Positions 24,857 through 34,069 of a stretch of DNA of 64,000 bases are shown here, piece after piece; within the stretch, counting starts at the first letter, position 1, and the number at the start of each line of letters is the position of its first letter. The stretch is from NCBI RefSeq assembly GCF_014201145.1, contig NZ_JACHDP010000001.1, forward strand, positions 1,426,001 through 1,490,000, written 5' to 3'. The notes beneath the pieces are model-generated. The model saw only the letters and a list, made by a program, of their open reading frames with translations, searched no databases and had not been told where the DNA came from. The stretch is from Micromonospora parathelypteridis. Its GTDB lineage: Bacteria; Actinomycetota; Actinomycetes; Mycobacteriales; Micromonosporaceae. The translations under genes were made by a program, and so were the position numbers.

Positions 24857-26611
24857 ATGGCACAGGCGGAGTACGTCCAGGAGTCGCTGGCCGGTTTCGA
24901 CCCGGCGGCGGGCGGGGTGGACCCGGCGCTGCCGCTCTACGCGACCACCTTCGTGGTGGTCGACCTGGAGACGACCGGCGGCGCGCCGGACGGCGGCGGC
25001 ATCACCGAGATCGGCGCGGTCAAGGTGCGCGGTGGCGAGCAGTTGGGCGTGTTGGCGACTCTGGTCAACCCGGGCCAGCCGATCCCGCCGTTCATCACCG
25101 TGCTGACCGGGATCACCCAGGCGATGCTGGTGCCGGCGCCGCCGATCGAGCAGGTGCTGCCGAGCTTCCTGGAGTTCATCGCCGACGCGGTGCTGGTGGC
25201 GCACAACGCCCCGTACGACGTGGGCTTCCTCAAGGCCGCCTGCGCGAAGCACGGCTACCGCTGGCCCAACCCCCGCGTGCTCGACACGGCGGCGCTGGCC
25301 CGCCGGGTGCTGACCAAGGACGAGGTGCCCAACCGCAAGCTGGGCACACTGGCCGCCTACTTCCGCACCACCACCCAGCCCACCCACCGGGCGTTGGACG
25401 ACGCGAAGGCCACCGTCGACGTGCTGCACGGGCTGATCGGTCGGCTCGGTGGGCACCGGGTGGACACGGTCGGCGACGCCATCGAGTTCGCCCGGGCGGT
25501 CACCCCGACGCAGCGTCGCAAACGGCACCTGGCCGAAGGGCTGCCCAAGGTCCCCGGCGTCTACATCTTCCGGGCCGCCGACGACCGCCCGCTCTACGTG
25601 GGCACCTCGGTCGACATCGCCACCCGGGTGCGCAGCTACTTCACGGCCGGGGAGAAGCGTGCCCGGATCTCCGAGATGCTGGGCGTGGCCGAGCGGGTCG
25701 AGGCGGTGGAGTGCGCCCACTCGTTGGAGGCGGAGGTCCGCGAGCTGCGTCTGATCGCCGCGCACGCCCCGCCGTACAACCGGCGGTCGAAATACCCGGA
25801 GCGGATGGTCTGGCTCAAGCTCACCGACGGTCCGTACCCTCGGCTCTCGATCGTCCGTGACCTCTCCCCCACCGACACCGCCTACCTCGGGCCGTTCACG
25901 TCCCGGCGGGCCGCGGAGTTGGCCGCCGCCGGTTTCCACGACGCCGTGCCGCTGCGCCAGTGCACGCACCGGCTCTCGCTGCGCACCGTCACGCCGGCCT
26001 GCGCGCTGGCCGAGCTGGGTCGCTGCCCGGCACCCTGCGAGCACAAGATCACCCCCGAGGAGTACGACGACAGCGCCGCCGCGCCCTTCCGCACCGCCAC
26101 GACCAGCGACCCACAGCCGGTGGTGGACGCGCTGCTCGCCCGGATCGAGGTGCTCTCGGCCGACCAGCGCTACGAGGAGGCCGCGGTGGTGCGGTCCCGG
26201 CTGGCCGCGGTGCTGCGGGCCACCGTGCGGATGCAGCGGCTGGCCGCGCTGACCGGGATCGGCGAGTTGGCCGCGGCCCGGCCGGCCGCCCGGGGCGGCT
26301 GGGAGTTGGCGCTGGTGCGGCACGGCCGGCTGGCCGGCGCGGGCGTGTCCCCGCCGGGCGTCCACCCGCGGCCCACGCTGAACGCCATCCGGGCCACCGC
26401 CGAGACGGTGTCGGGTGGGCACGGCCCGGTGCCGGCGGCCACCGCCGAGGAGTCCGAGCGGATCCTGTCCTGGTTGGAACGACCGGAGACCCGACTGGTC
26501 GAGATGTCCTCCGGTTGGTCCTCCCCGGTGGGTGGCGCGGGGCGGTTCCGTGACCTGCTGGCGAAGGCAGAGAACGGGGCGTCCCACCAACTCTCGACCG
26601 AACGCTCATGA
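24857..26611 (+). CDS. DEDD-type 3'-5' exonuclease fused to GIY-YIG/UvrC-like nuclease
   Basis: The 584-aa protein joins a DnaQ-like exonuclease (ExoI VVDLETTG, ExoII HNAPYDVGFL, ExoIII HRALDDAKAT; about 30-200) to a UvrC-like N-terminal GIY-YIG domain (VPGVYIFRAADDRPLYVGTS, about 230-310). A cysteine cluster follows (RCPAPCEHK), then a UVR-like helical pair (LSADQRYEEAAVVRSRLAAV). It corresponds to M. tuberculosis Rv2191 in type and place, and is thought to serve DNA repair. ATG 24857 is preferred over 24797 because of the TAGCGT box 7 nt upstream. It is divergent from the NYN gene. Confidence 0.9.
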   Translation: MAQAEYVQESLAGFDPAAGGVDPALPLYATTFVVVDLETTGGAPDGGGITEIGAVKVRGGEQLGVLATLVNPGQPIPPFITVLTGITQAMLVPAPPIEQVLPSFLEFIADAVLVAHNAPYDVGFLKAACAKHGYRWPNPRVLDTAALARRVLTKDEVPNRKLGTLAAYFRTTTQPTHRALDDAKATVDVLHGLIGRLGGHRVDTVGDAIEFARAVTPTQRRKRHLAEGLPKVPGVYIFRAADDRPLYVGTSVDIATRVRSYFTAGEKRARISEMLGVAERVEAVECAHSLEAEVRELRLIAAHAPPYNRRSKYPERMVWLKLTDGPYPRLSIVRDLSPTDTAYLGPFTSRRAAELAAAGFHDAVPLRQCTHRLSLRTVTPACALAELGRCPAPCEHKITPEEYDDSAAAPFRTATTSDPQPVVDALLARIEVLSADQRYEEAAVVRSRLAAVLRATVRMQRLAALTGIGELAAARPAARGGWELALVRHGRLAGAGVSPPGVHPRPTLNAIRATAETVSGGHGPVPAATAEESERILSWLERPETRLVEMSSGWSSPVGGAGRFRDLLAKAENGASHQLSTERS

Positions 26612-26739
26612 CCAACTGACCGATCGGACTACGTCGACTCGCTTAGGCTGTTAGAGAAGTGCAGTCCTGCCCGATTAGTGGGCCTGCTCCCCGCCGCCGG
26701 CGTCCGGCGATGTGGAGCCGGGGTGAGGAGGTGTCCCTC

Positions 26740-28533
26740 GTGGACGTCGACGCCGGACACGGCGCCGCCCTGGGGGGCGCCCTTCCGACACAGCCAGGTG
26801 AGCTGCCGCTCGCGCGCCGGCTGCGGTCGTTGCTCAGCTGGCCGACCACCGACTCCGACCCGGTCACCCAACTGGTTCGCACCCATCGGGGCATCCACGC
26901 CGGCACCGATCCCGCCGTGCTGCGCCGTGCGTACACGATCGCGGAGAACATGCACCGCGGGCAGTTCCGCAAGAGCGGGGAGCCGTACATCACCCACCCC
27001 CTCGCGGTGGCGCAGATCTGCGCCGAGCTGGGGATGGACACCACCACCCTGGTCGCGGCGCTGCTGCACGACACCGTGGAGGACACCCGCTACACCCTCC
27101 AGGCGCTCTCCGAGGACTTCGGCGGCGAGGTGGCCCACCTGGTCGACGGGGTGACCAAGTTCGACAAGGCGTTCTACGGCAAGGCCGCCGAGGCGGAGAC
27201 GATCCGCAAGATGATCGTGGCGGCCGCGAAGGACGTCCGGGTGCTGATCATCAAGCTGGCCGACCGGCTGCACAACATGCGCACCCTCGGGGTGCGCTCC
27301 GCGTCGTCGCGGGAACGGATCGCCCGTAAGACCCAGGAGGTGCTGGTCCCGCTCTGCGACCGGCTGGGCATCCAGACCCTCAAGCGCGAGCTGGACGACG
27401 TGGTGCTGCTGCATCTGGAGCCCGACGAGCACGCCCGGCTGGCCCGGCACGTGCACGATCGGCCGGGCTGGGACAACTACCTCAACTCGGTGGTCACCCG
27501 GACCCGGGCCGCGCTGAAGCGCAGCCGGGTCGACGCCGAGGTGAGCCCCCGCCCCCGGCACCTCTACTCGATCTGGAAAGACACCATCGCCGGCGGCCAC
27601 ACCGCCCCGTACGACCTGCCCCGCATCGTGGTGGTGGTCGACGGCCCGGCCACCGACTGTTACGCCGCGCTGGGCGCGATCCACGGCACCTGGCGACCGG
27701 TGCCCGGCCGTTTCAAGGACTTCATCGCCTCACCGAAGAACAACCTCTACCGCTCGTTGCACACCAGCATCTGCGGCCCGCAGGACCGCACCGTGGAGGT
27801 GCTGATCCGCACCGAAGAGATGCACCGCTCCGCCGAGTACGGCATCGCCGCCGGCTTCCGCTTCCCCCGTTCGGCGAGCAGCAACGCCACGGCCCGCGCC
27901 GAGCAGTTGGACTGGCTGCGCCGGGTGCTCGACTGGGAGCCGGACGCCGCCGACCCGGCGCAGTTCCTCGAGTCGCTGCGCTGCGACCTCGCCGAGGGCC
28001 AGATCCAGGTCTTCGCCGACGGACAGCAGGTCGTGCTGCCGGCCGGCGCCACGCCGGTCGACCTCGCGTACGAGCTGGGCAGCGAACGGGGCGACCACTG
28101 CCTCGCCGCGCGGATCAACGGGCGACTGGCCCCGCTGAGCTCGGAGCTGGACGAGGGCGACGTGGTGGAGATCTTCACCGAGAACGACGGCGACAACGGC
28201 TTCGAGGCCGGCGTGGCGTCGCGCGGCCCCCGCCGGGAGTGGCTGAGCTTCGTCAAGTCGCCGCACGCGCAGATGCAGATCAACCGGTGGTTCGCCGAGC
28301 ACACCGAGCCGGGCATCACGATCAGCGACAAGGTCCGCCTCGGTCGGGCCACCATCGGGCTCGCCCTGCGTCAGCACAACCGAGGCCTCGCCAGTGACCT
28401 GCCGCTGCTGCGCCTCTCCGAGGAGTTGGGCTATCCCGACCTGGAGACCCTGCTGGTCGCGGTCTTCGACCGGGTGATCGAACCAGACACCGTGGTACGC
28501 CAGCTCATCGACCTGGTCGACCATCGACAGTGA
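26740..28533 (+). CDS. RelA/SpoT-family (p)ppGpp synthetase/hydrolase (short RSH)
   Basis: The 597-aa product has an HD hydrolase domain (ITHPLAVAQICAELGMD, HDTVED with His110-Asp111, and IIKLADRLHNMRTL). The synthetase domain has RPRHLYSIWKDT, DCYAALGAIH, GRFKDFIASPKNNLYRSLHT and VEVLIRTEEMH, and a TGS domain follows (IQVFADGQQVVLPAGATPVD). The C-terminal ACT region of full-length Rel (about 780-840 aa) is missing. The AHW segment is AGF here. Streptomyces has a second such enzyme, RshA, and this may be its counterpart. GTG 26740 is fixed by GAGGAGGTG at 26725-26733. Confidence 0.9.
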   Translation: MDVDAGHGAALGGALPTQPGELPLARRLRSLLSWPTTDSDPVTQLVRTHRGIHAGTDPAVLRRAYTIAENMHRGQFRKSGEPYITHPLAVAQICAELGMDTTTLVAALLHDTVEDTRYTLQALSEDFGGEVAHLVDGVTKFDKAFYGKAAEAETIRKMIVAAAKDVRVLIIKLADRLHNMRTLGVRSASSRERIARKTQEVLVPLCDRLGIQTLKRELDDVVLLHLEPDEHARLARHVHDRPGWDNYLNSVVTRTRAALKRSRVDAEVSPRPRHLYSIWKDTIAGGHTAPYDLPRIVVVVDGPATDCYAALGAIHGTWRPVPGRFKDFIASPKNNLYRSLHTSICGPQDRTVEVLIRTEEMHRSAEYGIAAGFRFPRSASSNATARAEQLDWLRRVLDWEPDAADPAQFLESLRCDLAEGQIQVFADGQQVVLPAGATPVDLAYELGSERGDHCLAARINGRLAPLSSELDEGDVVEIFTENDGDNGFEAGVASRGPRREWLSFVKSPHAQMQINRWFAEHTEPGITISDKVRLGRATIGLALRQHNRGLASDLPLLRLSEELGYPDLETLLVAVFDRVIEPDTVVRQLIDLVDHRQ

Positions 28534-28574
28534 GCCGACGGGCCCCAGCGCGTCCGAAGGACATTCGTGACCAC

Positions 28575-28580
28575 TAACCT
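28575..28580 (+). promoter_or_regulatory. -10-like TAACCT for a leaderless mRNA
   Basis: TAACCT ends 6 nt before ATG 28587 of the NUDIX gene; no ribosome site is present. Confidence 0.45.
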
Positions 28581-28586
28581 GGGGTC

Positions 28587-29129
28587 ATGATCCCCCGCTC
28601 CCGAGCCACCGGTCGGGCCTTGTTCTACCAGGCCTTCTATCGCCTGCCGCTGCCGGTGCGTCGGCGCCTGGTTCGGCTGGCCGTGCCCAAGTACATCGTC
28701 GGGGCGGTCACTCTGGTCCGCGACGCCGAGGCTACGGGCGCGGGTCGGTTGCTGATGCTGCGCCAGCCACCCGGCAAGGGCTGGTCGCTCCCCGCCGGCC
28801 TGCTGGACCGCGGTGAGGCACCGGTGGCGGGCGCGGCCCGCGAGCTGTTCGAGGAATCCGGCATCCGACTCCCCCCGTCCCGGCTGCGTCCGGCGGTGCC
28901 GAACGCGATCGTGCACGCCAAGGGCTGGGTGGACATGGTCTTCGAGACCGAGGTACCGGCGTCCAGCACCGAGCTGGCGGTCGACGGCGCGGAGGTCTTC
29001 GAGGCCGCGTGGCATCCCCTGGACGACCTACCCAAGCTGACCTGGCCGACCGCCCGGCTGCTCGCCTACTACGACATCGGGCCGCTGGCCGGGCAGTTCC
29101 CGCCACCGGTCCCCGACGACATGCCATGA
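28587..29129 (+). CDS. NUDIX hydrolase
   Basis: A 180-aa pyrophosphohydrolase with a complete NUDIX box, G-x5-E-x7-REUxEExGU, seen as GLLDRGEAPVAGAARELFEE followed by SGI. The N-terminal 45 residues are basic and may form a small amphipathic head before the first strand (AVTLVRDAEATGAGR). The substrate cannot be read from the box. It lies 53 bp after the RSH gene and overlaps the nucleotidyltransferase by 4 bases (ATGA), so it starts a three-gene operon. Expression is probably leaderless, from the TAACCT box. Confidence 0.92.
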   Translation: MIPRSRATGRALFYQAFYRLPLPVRRRLVRLAVPKYIVGAVTLVRDAEATGAGRLLMLRQPPGKGWSLPAGLLDRGEAPVAGAARELFEESGIRLPPSRLRPAVPNAIVHAKGWVDMVFETEVPASSTELAVDGAEVFEAAWHPLDDLPKLTWPTARLLAYYDIGPLAGQFPPPVPDDMP

Positions 29130-30064
29130 CCGGCCTGGTTGGCGGGCCGGCGGAGCTGTGCGCGGTGGTGCTCGCCGCCGGCGAGGGCACCCGGTTGCGC
29201 CCGCTCACCGAACGGGTGCCCAAGGCGCTCTGCCCGGTGGGCAACGTGCCGCTGCTGGACCGGGCCTTGGCCCGGCTGGTGGGGCTCGGCCTGGCCGGTC
29301 CCGCCCGGGTCGCGGTGAACGCCTGCTACCTCGGCGACCAGGTGGTCGCGCACGTGGGCGACCGCGCGCACCTGTCCGTCGAGCCCGGCGACCCGCTGGG
29401 CACCGCAGGTGGGGTGGCCAACCTGCGGGACTGGATCGACGGGCGGCCGGTGCTGGTCGGCAACGCCGACGCGTACCTCGCCGATCCGGCGGCACCGCCG
29501 GGGCCGGACGTGGCCGCCCTGCTCGACGGGTGGGACGGCCACACCGTACGCCTGCTCGGCCAGCCCGCCGCGGACCCGACGGCGCCGGGCACCTTCGCCG
29601 GGCACTGCTTCACCGGCTTCTCGCTGCTGCCCTGGCGGCTCGTGCGCGACCTGCGGGCAGTCCACTCCGACCTGGTCCACGCCGTGTGGCGCCCGGCGGA
29701 GTCGGCGGGTGCGCTGGAGGTGGTGCCCTACCCGGGCACCTTCTACGACACCGGCACCCCGGCCGACTATCTGGCGGCCAACCTGCACGCCGCGGCCGGC
29801 GGCACCCTCGCCGACCCGTCCGCCACGGTGACCGGCCGCTGTGTGGAGTCGGTGGTCGGCGCGGGCGCTCGGGTGCGCGGCGACGTGGAGCGCACCGTGG
29901 TCTGGCCGGGCGCGACGGTGCACGAGGGCGAGCGGCTGCGCGACGCGATCCGGGCCGGGGACAACCTGACCGTGCCGGTCACCAGTCCACCACCCTCGAC
30001 CTCGACCGGGCGGAAAACATCTAGCATGGGCGACGACGCCGACGAACGGAGAAATGTCCCGTGA
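29126..30064 (+). CDS. Sugar-1-phosphate nucleotidyltransferase (ManC/RfbA-like)
   Basis: The 312-aa product has the nucleotide-binding signature VVLAAGEGTRLRPLTERVPK at the N terminus. LGTAGGVANLRDWI, VLVGNADAYL and FYDTGTPADYLAANL follow, as in glucose- or mannose-1-phosphate nucleotidyltransferases. A short left-handed beta-helix with hexapeptides closes the protein (ADPSATVTGRCVESVVGAGA). It should make an NDP-sugar; the base and sugar are not clear. It overlaps the NUDIX stop and the RAM-domain start, each by 4 bases, so all three proteins are likely made together. Confidence 0.9.
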   Translation: MTGLVGGPAELCAVVLAAGEGTRLRPLTERVPKALCPVGNVPLLDRALARLVGLGLAGPARVAVNACYLGDQVVAHVGDRAHLSVEPGDPLGTAGGVANLRDWIDGRPVLVGNADAYLADPAAPPGPDVAALLDGWDGHTVRLLGQPAADPTAPGTFAGHCFTGFSLLPWRLVRDLRAVHSDLVHAVWRPAESAGALEVVPYPGTFYDTGTPADYLAANLHAAAGGTLADPSATVTGRCVESVVGAGARVRGDVERTVVWPGATVHEGERLRDAIRAGDNLTVPVTSPPPSTSTGRKTSSMGDDADERRNVP

Positions 30065-30348
30065 TCACCGCTATCGTGCTGATCGACTGCGCCACCGACG
30101 CGATCCCCGAGGTGGCGGAGACCCTGGCCAACCTCTCCGGCGTCAGCGAGGTCTACTCGGTGGCCGGGCACGTCGACCTCATCGCCATCGTCCGGGTCCG
30201 CGAGTTCGACCAGATCGCCCAGGTCATCGCCGGCAGCATCTCCAAGGTGCCGGGTGTGCTCAACACCGAGTCGCACATCGCCTTCCGGGCGTACTCCCAG
30301 CACGACCTGGAGGAAGCGTTCGCGATCGGCCTGTCCAGCGCCGACTGA
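30061..30348 (+). CDS. Stand-alone RAM (Lrp/AsnC ligand-binding) domain protein
   Basis: A 95-aa protein made only of the Lrp/AsnC effector domain: ITAIVLIDCATDAIPEVAET, SGVSEVYSVAGHVDLIAIVR and PGVLNTESHIAF. There is no helix-turn-helix. Such proteins form decamer-like rings and bind small ligands such as amino acids, so it may modulate a partner or sense a metabolite. GTG 30061 overlaps the nucleotidyltransferase stop (GTGA), and AACGGAGAAA upstream is a fair ribosome site. TAGCAT near 30022 is a possible internal -10. Family assignment is strong; the role is unknown. Confidence 0.9.
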   Translation: MITAIVLIDCATDAIPEVAETLANLSGVSEVYSVAGHVDLIAIVRVREFDQIAQVIAGSISKVPGVLNTESHIAFRAYSQHDLEEAFAIGLSSAD

Positions 30349-30363
30349 CCAGCGCGCGCACGG

Positions 30364-30394
30364 CGGCCGGTCCACCCCGCGGGCGGACCGGCCG
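30364..30394. terminator. Hairpin between convergent RAM and DUF4142 genes
   Basis: CGGCCGGTCC (30364-30373) pairs perfectly with GGACCGGCCG (30385-30394) around an 11-nt loop. Its place between convergent genes suits a two-way terminator. Confidence 0.75.
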
Positions 30395-30409
30395 TCTGCT
30401 GTCGCTACG

Positions 30410-31096
30410 TCAGCTCACGCTGGGAGCCGGCGTTTCGGTGGTGCCACCGCCCGGAGCCGGGGACTCTGTGCCACCGCCCGGAGCCGGCGACTCGGTGCCG
30501 CCACCCGGAGCCGGCGACTCAGTGCCGGTACCACCCGGGCTGGGCGTACCGCTGGCGCTGGTCTGCGGAACCGGGATGCCCAGCTTGTTGGCGAGCTGCA
30601 CCAACTCGTCGTAGTGGGCCTGCAGCGTCGGCAGTGCGGTCTGCGCCAACTGGACCACCGACTGCTCGGAGCCCTGCGAGATCTCCGTCTGGGTGGCCTG
30701 GATGGCCTGGACGTGGCCAGCCAGCTCACTGGTCACCCAGAGCCGGTCGAACTCCGCACCGCTGGCGTTGTTCAACTTGTCGATGACCGCCTGCTGATCG
30801 GCGCTCGGCTCGTTCGGCAGCTCCACCCCGAGCTGGGACGCGGTCTGCTGCACCGTCTGGTCCAGCTGGGTGTGGTCGGTCTTCAGCATCGCGCCCAGAT
30901 CCTTGACCCCCTGGTCCTGACCCTTCTGCTGGGCCAGGTCACCGGCGGTGATCTCGAACAGGTTGACCTGGTGAATCGCCTGCAGGTACTGGGTGTCCTG
31001 CGTCGACGGCTGCGCCGCGGCCTGCGCGGCCGCAGCCGGCGCGACCCCGACCAGTACCAGCGCGGCCAACAGGCCGAGGCGTTTGATACCCAACAT
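30410..31096 (-). CDS. Secreted DUF4142 protein with C-terminal Pro/Gly repeats
   Basis: The 228-aa product has a signal peptide (MLGIKRLGLLAALVLVGVAP, cleavage after AAAAQA). A four-helix DUF4142 domain of about 150 residues follows (TQYLQAIHQVNLFEITAGDL; KTDHTQLDQTVQQTASQLGV; ELAGHVQAIQATQTEISQGS). The ferritin-like DUF4142 family has no settled function. The C terminus is a ESPAPGGGT repeat encoded by three 27-bp tandem units. ATG 31096 has AAGGGGGGG upstream. It should be exported to the envelope. Confidence 0.88.
   Translation of the reverse strand: MLGIKRLGLLAALVLVGVAPAAAAQAAAQPSTQDTQYLQAIHQVNLFEITAGDLAQQKGQDQGVKDLGAMLKTDHTQLDQTVQQTASQLGVELPNEPSADQQAVIDKLNNASGAEFDRLWVTSELAGHVQAIQATQTEISQGSEQSVVQLAQTALPTLQAHYDELVQLANKLGIPVPQTSASGTPSPGGTGTESPAPGGGTESPAPGGGTESPAPGGGTTETPAPSVS
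30441..30521. repeat. Three 27-bp tandem repeats in the DUF4142 gene
   Basis: Units at 30441-30467, 30468-30494 and 30495-30521 encode ESPAPGGGT three times on the minus strand. Unit number may vary between strains. Confidence 0.85.
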
Positions 31097-31235
31097 GCTT
31101 CCCCCCCTTGAGACGTTGGACCGCACGGTTACCCGACTCACCGGGGTTATTCCTGCGATCGCCTGTCGCGCAGGGTCGACCGGTCCCGCCGTGGCAGTCC
31201 GACTCCTGGTCGGATGGGCGCTGGGTGCGAATACG

Positions 31236-31270
31236 ACGTGGCGCCCGCCGGAATCCGGCGGGCGCCACGT
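31236..31270 (-). terminator. Terminator of the ctaE-qcrCAB operon
   Basis: A perfect 16-bp stem (31236-31251 with 31255-31270) with a 3-nt loop starts 18 bp beyond the qcrB stop. It separates the respiratory operon from the DUF4142 gene on the same strand. Confidence 0.88.
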
Positions 31271-31288
31271 AACGGTGCGTTGGGGCGG

Positions 31289-32920
31289 TCAGCGGCGGCT
31301 CTCGCCGCTGCCGATCTCCTCGCGCTCGGGCCGGGCCTCGACCGGCGGGTGCCCCGGCGAGACCGGCGCCTCGACCGGCTTCTCGATCGGGTAGAAGAAG
31401 CCCCGGATGGCCGGGCCGAGGGCCCCCAGCCGGTTCATCTTCTTCGGCACGACCCAGCCGACGTACTCCAGCTCGCCGTGACCGTCCGCGTGCCCGTTCG
31501 ACGCGCTGAGCGGCTGGTGCACCTCGACGAACCGGCCGTCCGGCATACGCCGGATGATGCCGGTCTCCACGCCGTGCGCGAGCACCTCCCGGTCGTGCTG
31601 CTGCAGACCCAGGCAGAGCCGGTACGTGACGTAGTACGCGATCGGCGGGACCACCAGCAGACCGATCCGGCCGGCCCAGGTCATCGCGTTCAAGCTGATC
31701 ATGAACTTGTCGGCGATCACGTCGTTGGCGCCGGTGAGCGTCAGCACGACGTAGAACGAGACGGCCATGGCGCCGACCGCGGTCCGGGCCGGGACGTCAC
31801 GGGGCCGCTGGAGCAGGTTGTGGCTCTTGCGGTCCTTGAGGTGCCGGGCTTCCAGGAACGGGTACATCGTCGACAGGCCCACGAGGATGCCTGGCAACAC
31901 GACCGTCGGCCAGAACAGCGGCGGAATGACGTACCCGTCACCGAGCGGGATGTTGATCTCCCAGGCCGGCATGAGTCGGGTCGACCCGTCGAGGAACATG
32001 ACGTACCAGTCGGGCTGGCTGGCGGCCGAGACCACCCATGCCTCGTACGGGCCGAACAGCCAGATCGGGTTGATCTGGAACAGACCGCCCATCAGCGCGA
32101 TGACGCCGAAGACGACCATGAAGAAGCCGCCCTGCTTCAACGCGTACCGCGGGAACATCCGCTCGCCGACCACGTTGCCGTTGGTCCGGCCGGGGCCGGG
32201 CCACTGGGTGTGCTTCTGCTTGAAGACCAGGCCCAGGTGGACGCTGATCAGGGCGACCAGCAGACCCGGGATGAGCAGCACGTGGGCGATGAAGAACCGG
32301 CTGATGATGATCGTGCCGGGGAACTCGCCACCGAAGATCGACGAGGTGACCCAGGAACCGATCACCGGGATGGACAGCATGATCGCCGAGGCGATCCGCA
32401 GACCGGTGCCGGACAGGCCGTCGTCCGGCAGCGAGTAGCCGGTGAAGCCGGCCAGGAAGCCGACCCAGAACAGCAGCGAACCGATGATCCAGTTGGTCTC
32501 GCGCGGCTTGCGGAAGGCGCCGGTGAAGAAGACCCGCAGCATGTGCACGACGATCGCGGCCATGAACAGCAGCGCCGACCAGTGGTGCATCTGGCGCATC
32601 ACCAGACCACCACGGACGTCGAACGACAGGTCCAGGCTGGAGGCGTACGCGGCGGACATCGGCGTGCCCTGCAACGGCGCGTAGCTGCCGTCGTAGACCA
32701 CCTCGGTCATCGCCGGCTCGTAGAAGAGGGTCAGGAACACACCGGTCAGCAGCAGCACGACGAACGAGAACAGCGCGATCTCGCCGAGCAGGAAGGACCA
32801 GTGGTCCGGGAAGACCTTGTTCAGCAGCTTGCGCAGCGGGGTGGCCACCTGGAAGCGGTCGTCCACTCCCACCGCGGCCTTGCCCGGCGTCGCCGCAAGG
32901 TCAAACTTTCGACGCTTCAT
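31289..32920 (-). CDS. qcrB: Cytochrome bc1 complex cytochrome b subunit
   Basis: The di-heme membrane subunit that oxidises menaquinol in the actinobacterial bc1-aa3 supercomplex. The 543-aa product has eight or more hydrophobic helices with heme-ligand histidine pairs (QMHHWSA, IVVHMLRVF, FIAHVLLIPG, ISVHLGLV). The Qo-site motif is PDWY (QPDWYVMF), the actinobacterial form of PEWY. Long N- and C-terminal cytosolic extensions are usual in this phylum. ATG 32920 overlaps the qcrA stop by 4 bases. It is the target class of imidazopyridine-type QcrB inhibitors in mycobacteria. Confidence 0.96.
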   Translation of the reverse strand: MKRRKFDLAATPGKAAVGVDDRFQVATPLRKLLNKVFPDHWSFLLGEIALFSFVVLLLTGVFLTLFYEPAMTEVVYDGSYAPLQGTPMSAAYASSLDLSFDVRGGLVMRQMHHWSALLFMAAIVVHMLRVFFTGAFRKPRETNWIIGSLLFWVGFLAGFTGYSLPDDGLSGTGLRIASAIMLSIPVIGSWVTSSIFGGEFPGTIIISRFFIAHVLLIPGLLVALISVHLGLVFKQKHTQWPGPGRTNGNVVGERMFPRYALKQGGFFMVVFGVIALMGGLFQINPIWLFGPYEAWVVSAASQPDWYVMFLDGSTRLMPAWEINIPLGDGYVIPPLFWPTVVLPGILVGLSTMYPFLEARHLKDRKSHNLLQRPRDVPARTAVGAMAVSFYVVLTLTGANDVIADKFMISLNAMTWAGRIGLLVVPPIAYYVTYRLCLGLQQHDREVLAHGVETGIIRRMPDGRFVEVHQPLSASNGHADGHGELEYVGWVVPKKMNRLGALGPAIRGFFYPIEKPVEAPVSPGHPPVEARPEREEIGSGESRR

Positions 32921-34005
32921 GGCCGCTCCCAGAAATCAGGCCCGACGGTCTCGGTGTAGTCGGACTTCGCCACGAAGAAGCCCTCGGAGTCCACCTCGAT
33001 CGGCAGCTGCGGCAGCCGCCGGCTGGCGGGGCCGAAGACGGGCCGGGCGTTGTCGGTGATCAGGAACTGGGACTGGTGGCACGGGCAGAGCAGCCGGTTG
33101 GTCTGCTGCTCGTAGAGGCTGGCCGGGCAGCCCGCGTGCGTGCACACCTTGGAGAACGCCGCGTAGTTGCCCCACATGAAGTCGCCGTGGCCGACCCGCT
33201 CGTTGGCCCGGCGCGACTCCTGCGCGTCGGTGTCCCGAAGGTGGATCAGCAGCGTCGGCGAGTCGGCGTGCCTGTTGCTCACACCGTGGTCGATGCCGGG
33301 GAAGACGGTCAGCTGTCCACCGGCGCTGATGTCCGCCGGGCGGACCGGCCGGCCGTCCTCGCGGACGAGGCGGATCGGCTGGCCGCCTTCGGCCGTGGCG
33401 AACCCGGTCGTGAACATCTGGTTGTTCTTGTGCGGCTGGGAGATCAGACCGCCGACCAGCGGCGCCGCGAGGACCGCGCCGACCGGCGCGAGACCGGCCA
33501 GCAGCGAGATGCCCAGCAGCGGGCGACGCTTCACACCCAACTCGTCCGCCATGTAGAGCATGGTCTGGCCGGTGATGGTGCGACCGTCGGCGTCAACCGC
33601 GCCCTCGTGCCGGTCCTGGATCGAGACCTCCTTGGGCAGCAACTTCTTGCCCCAGGTCAGGATGCCGAAGCCGACGGCGAGCAGCGCCACGCCGAGGGTG
33701 AAGCCCAACAGCGGGGTGTAGAACTTGTCGCCGCCGCGGCCCGCCTCGTACTTCCACGGCCACCAGATGTAGATGGCCAGGAAGGCGGTCGCGGCCAGTC
33801 CGGTGATCAGGAAGAACCCGGCGACCACGCGGGAGAGCCGACGCTCTGCCTTGGTGCCGGGCAGCACCTGCGGCTCGTAGTGGACGATCTCGATGTCGTC
33901 CCGGCGCGCGCCCTCACGAACGATGTCGAACCGGGTCAGCTTGGGGTCGTTCACGTCGAGCGGCTCCCGGCCCTGCGGGGCCTGGTGCTCGGTGTGGGTG
34001 CTCAT
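32917..34005 (-). CDS. qcrA: Rieske iron-sulfur subunit of the bc1 complex
   Basis: The 362-aa product has three hydrophobic helices (VVAGFFLITGLAATAFLAIY, LLGFTLGVALLAVGFGILTW, ISLLAGLAPVGAVLAAPLVG), the three-helix anchor of actinobacterial QcrA. A C-terminal Rieske domain follows, with CTHAGC and CPCHQSQF binding the 2Fe-2S cluster by two Cys and two His. It takes electrons from menaquinol and passes them to QcrC. It is linked to qcrB by an ATGA overlap. The longer anchor explains why it exceeds the usual 180-200 aa Rieske protein. Confidence 0.96.
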   Translation of the reverse strand: MSTHTEHQAPQGREPLDVNDPKLTRFDIVREGARRDDIEIVHYEPQVLPGTKAERRLSRVVAGFFLITGLAATAFLAIYIWWPWKYEAGRGGDKFYTPLLGFTLGVALLAVGFGILTWGKKLLPKEVSIQDRHEGAVDADGRTITGQTMLYMADELGVKRRPLLGISLLAGLAPVGAVLAAPLVGGLISQPHKNNQMFTTGFATAEGGQPIRLVREDGRPVRPADISAGGQLTVFPGIDHGVSNRHADSPTLLIHLRDTDAQESRRANERVGHGDFMWGNYAAFSKVCTHAGCPASLYEQQTNRLLCPCHQSQFLITDNARPVFGPASRRLPQLPIEVDSEGFFVAKSDYTETVGPDFWERP

Positions 34006-34069
34006 GCCGTCACCTCGCTACGGGTGGCGCCGAGCGGCACCACAGCACTGATTCGGATGATCCGCTCGG

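Noticed and set aside
30061..30348. PII-type nitrogen regulator
   Set aside because: Similar in size, but there is no T-loop or PII signature; the strand-helix pattern is the Lrp/AsnC RAM domain.
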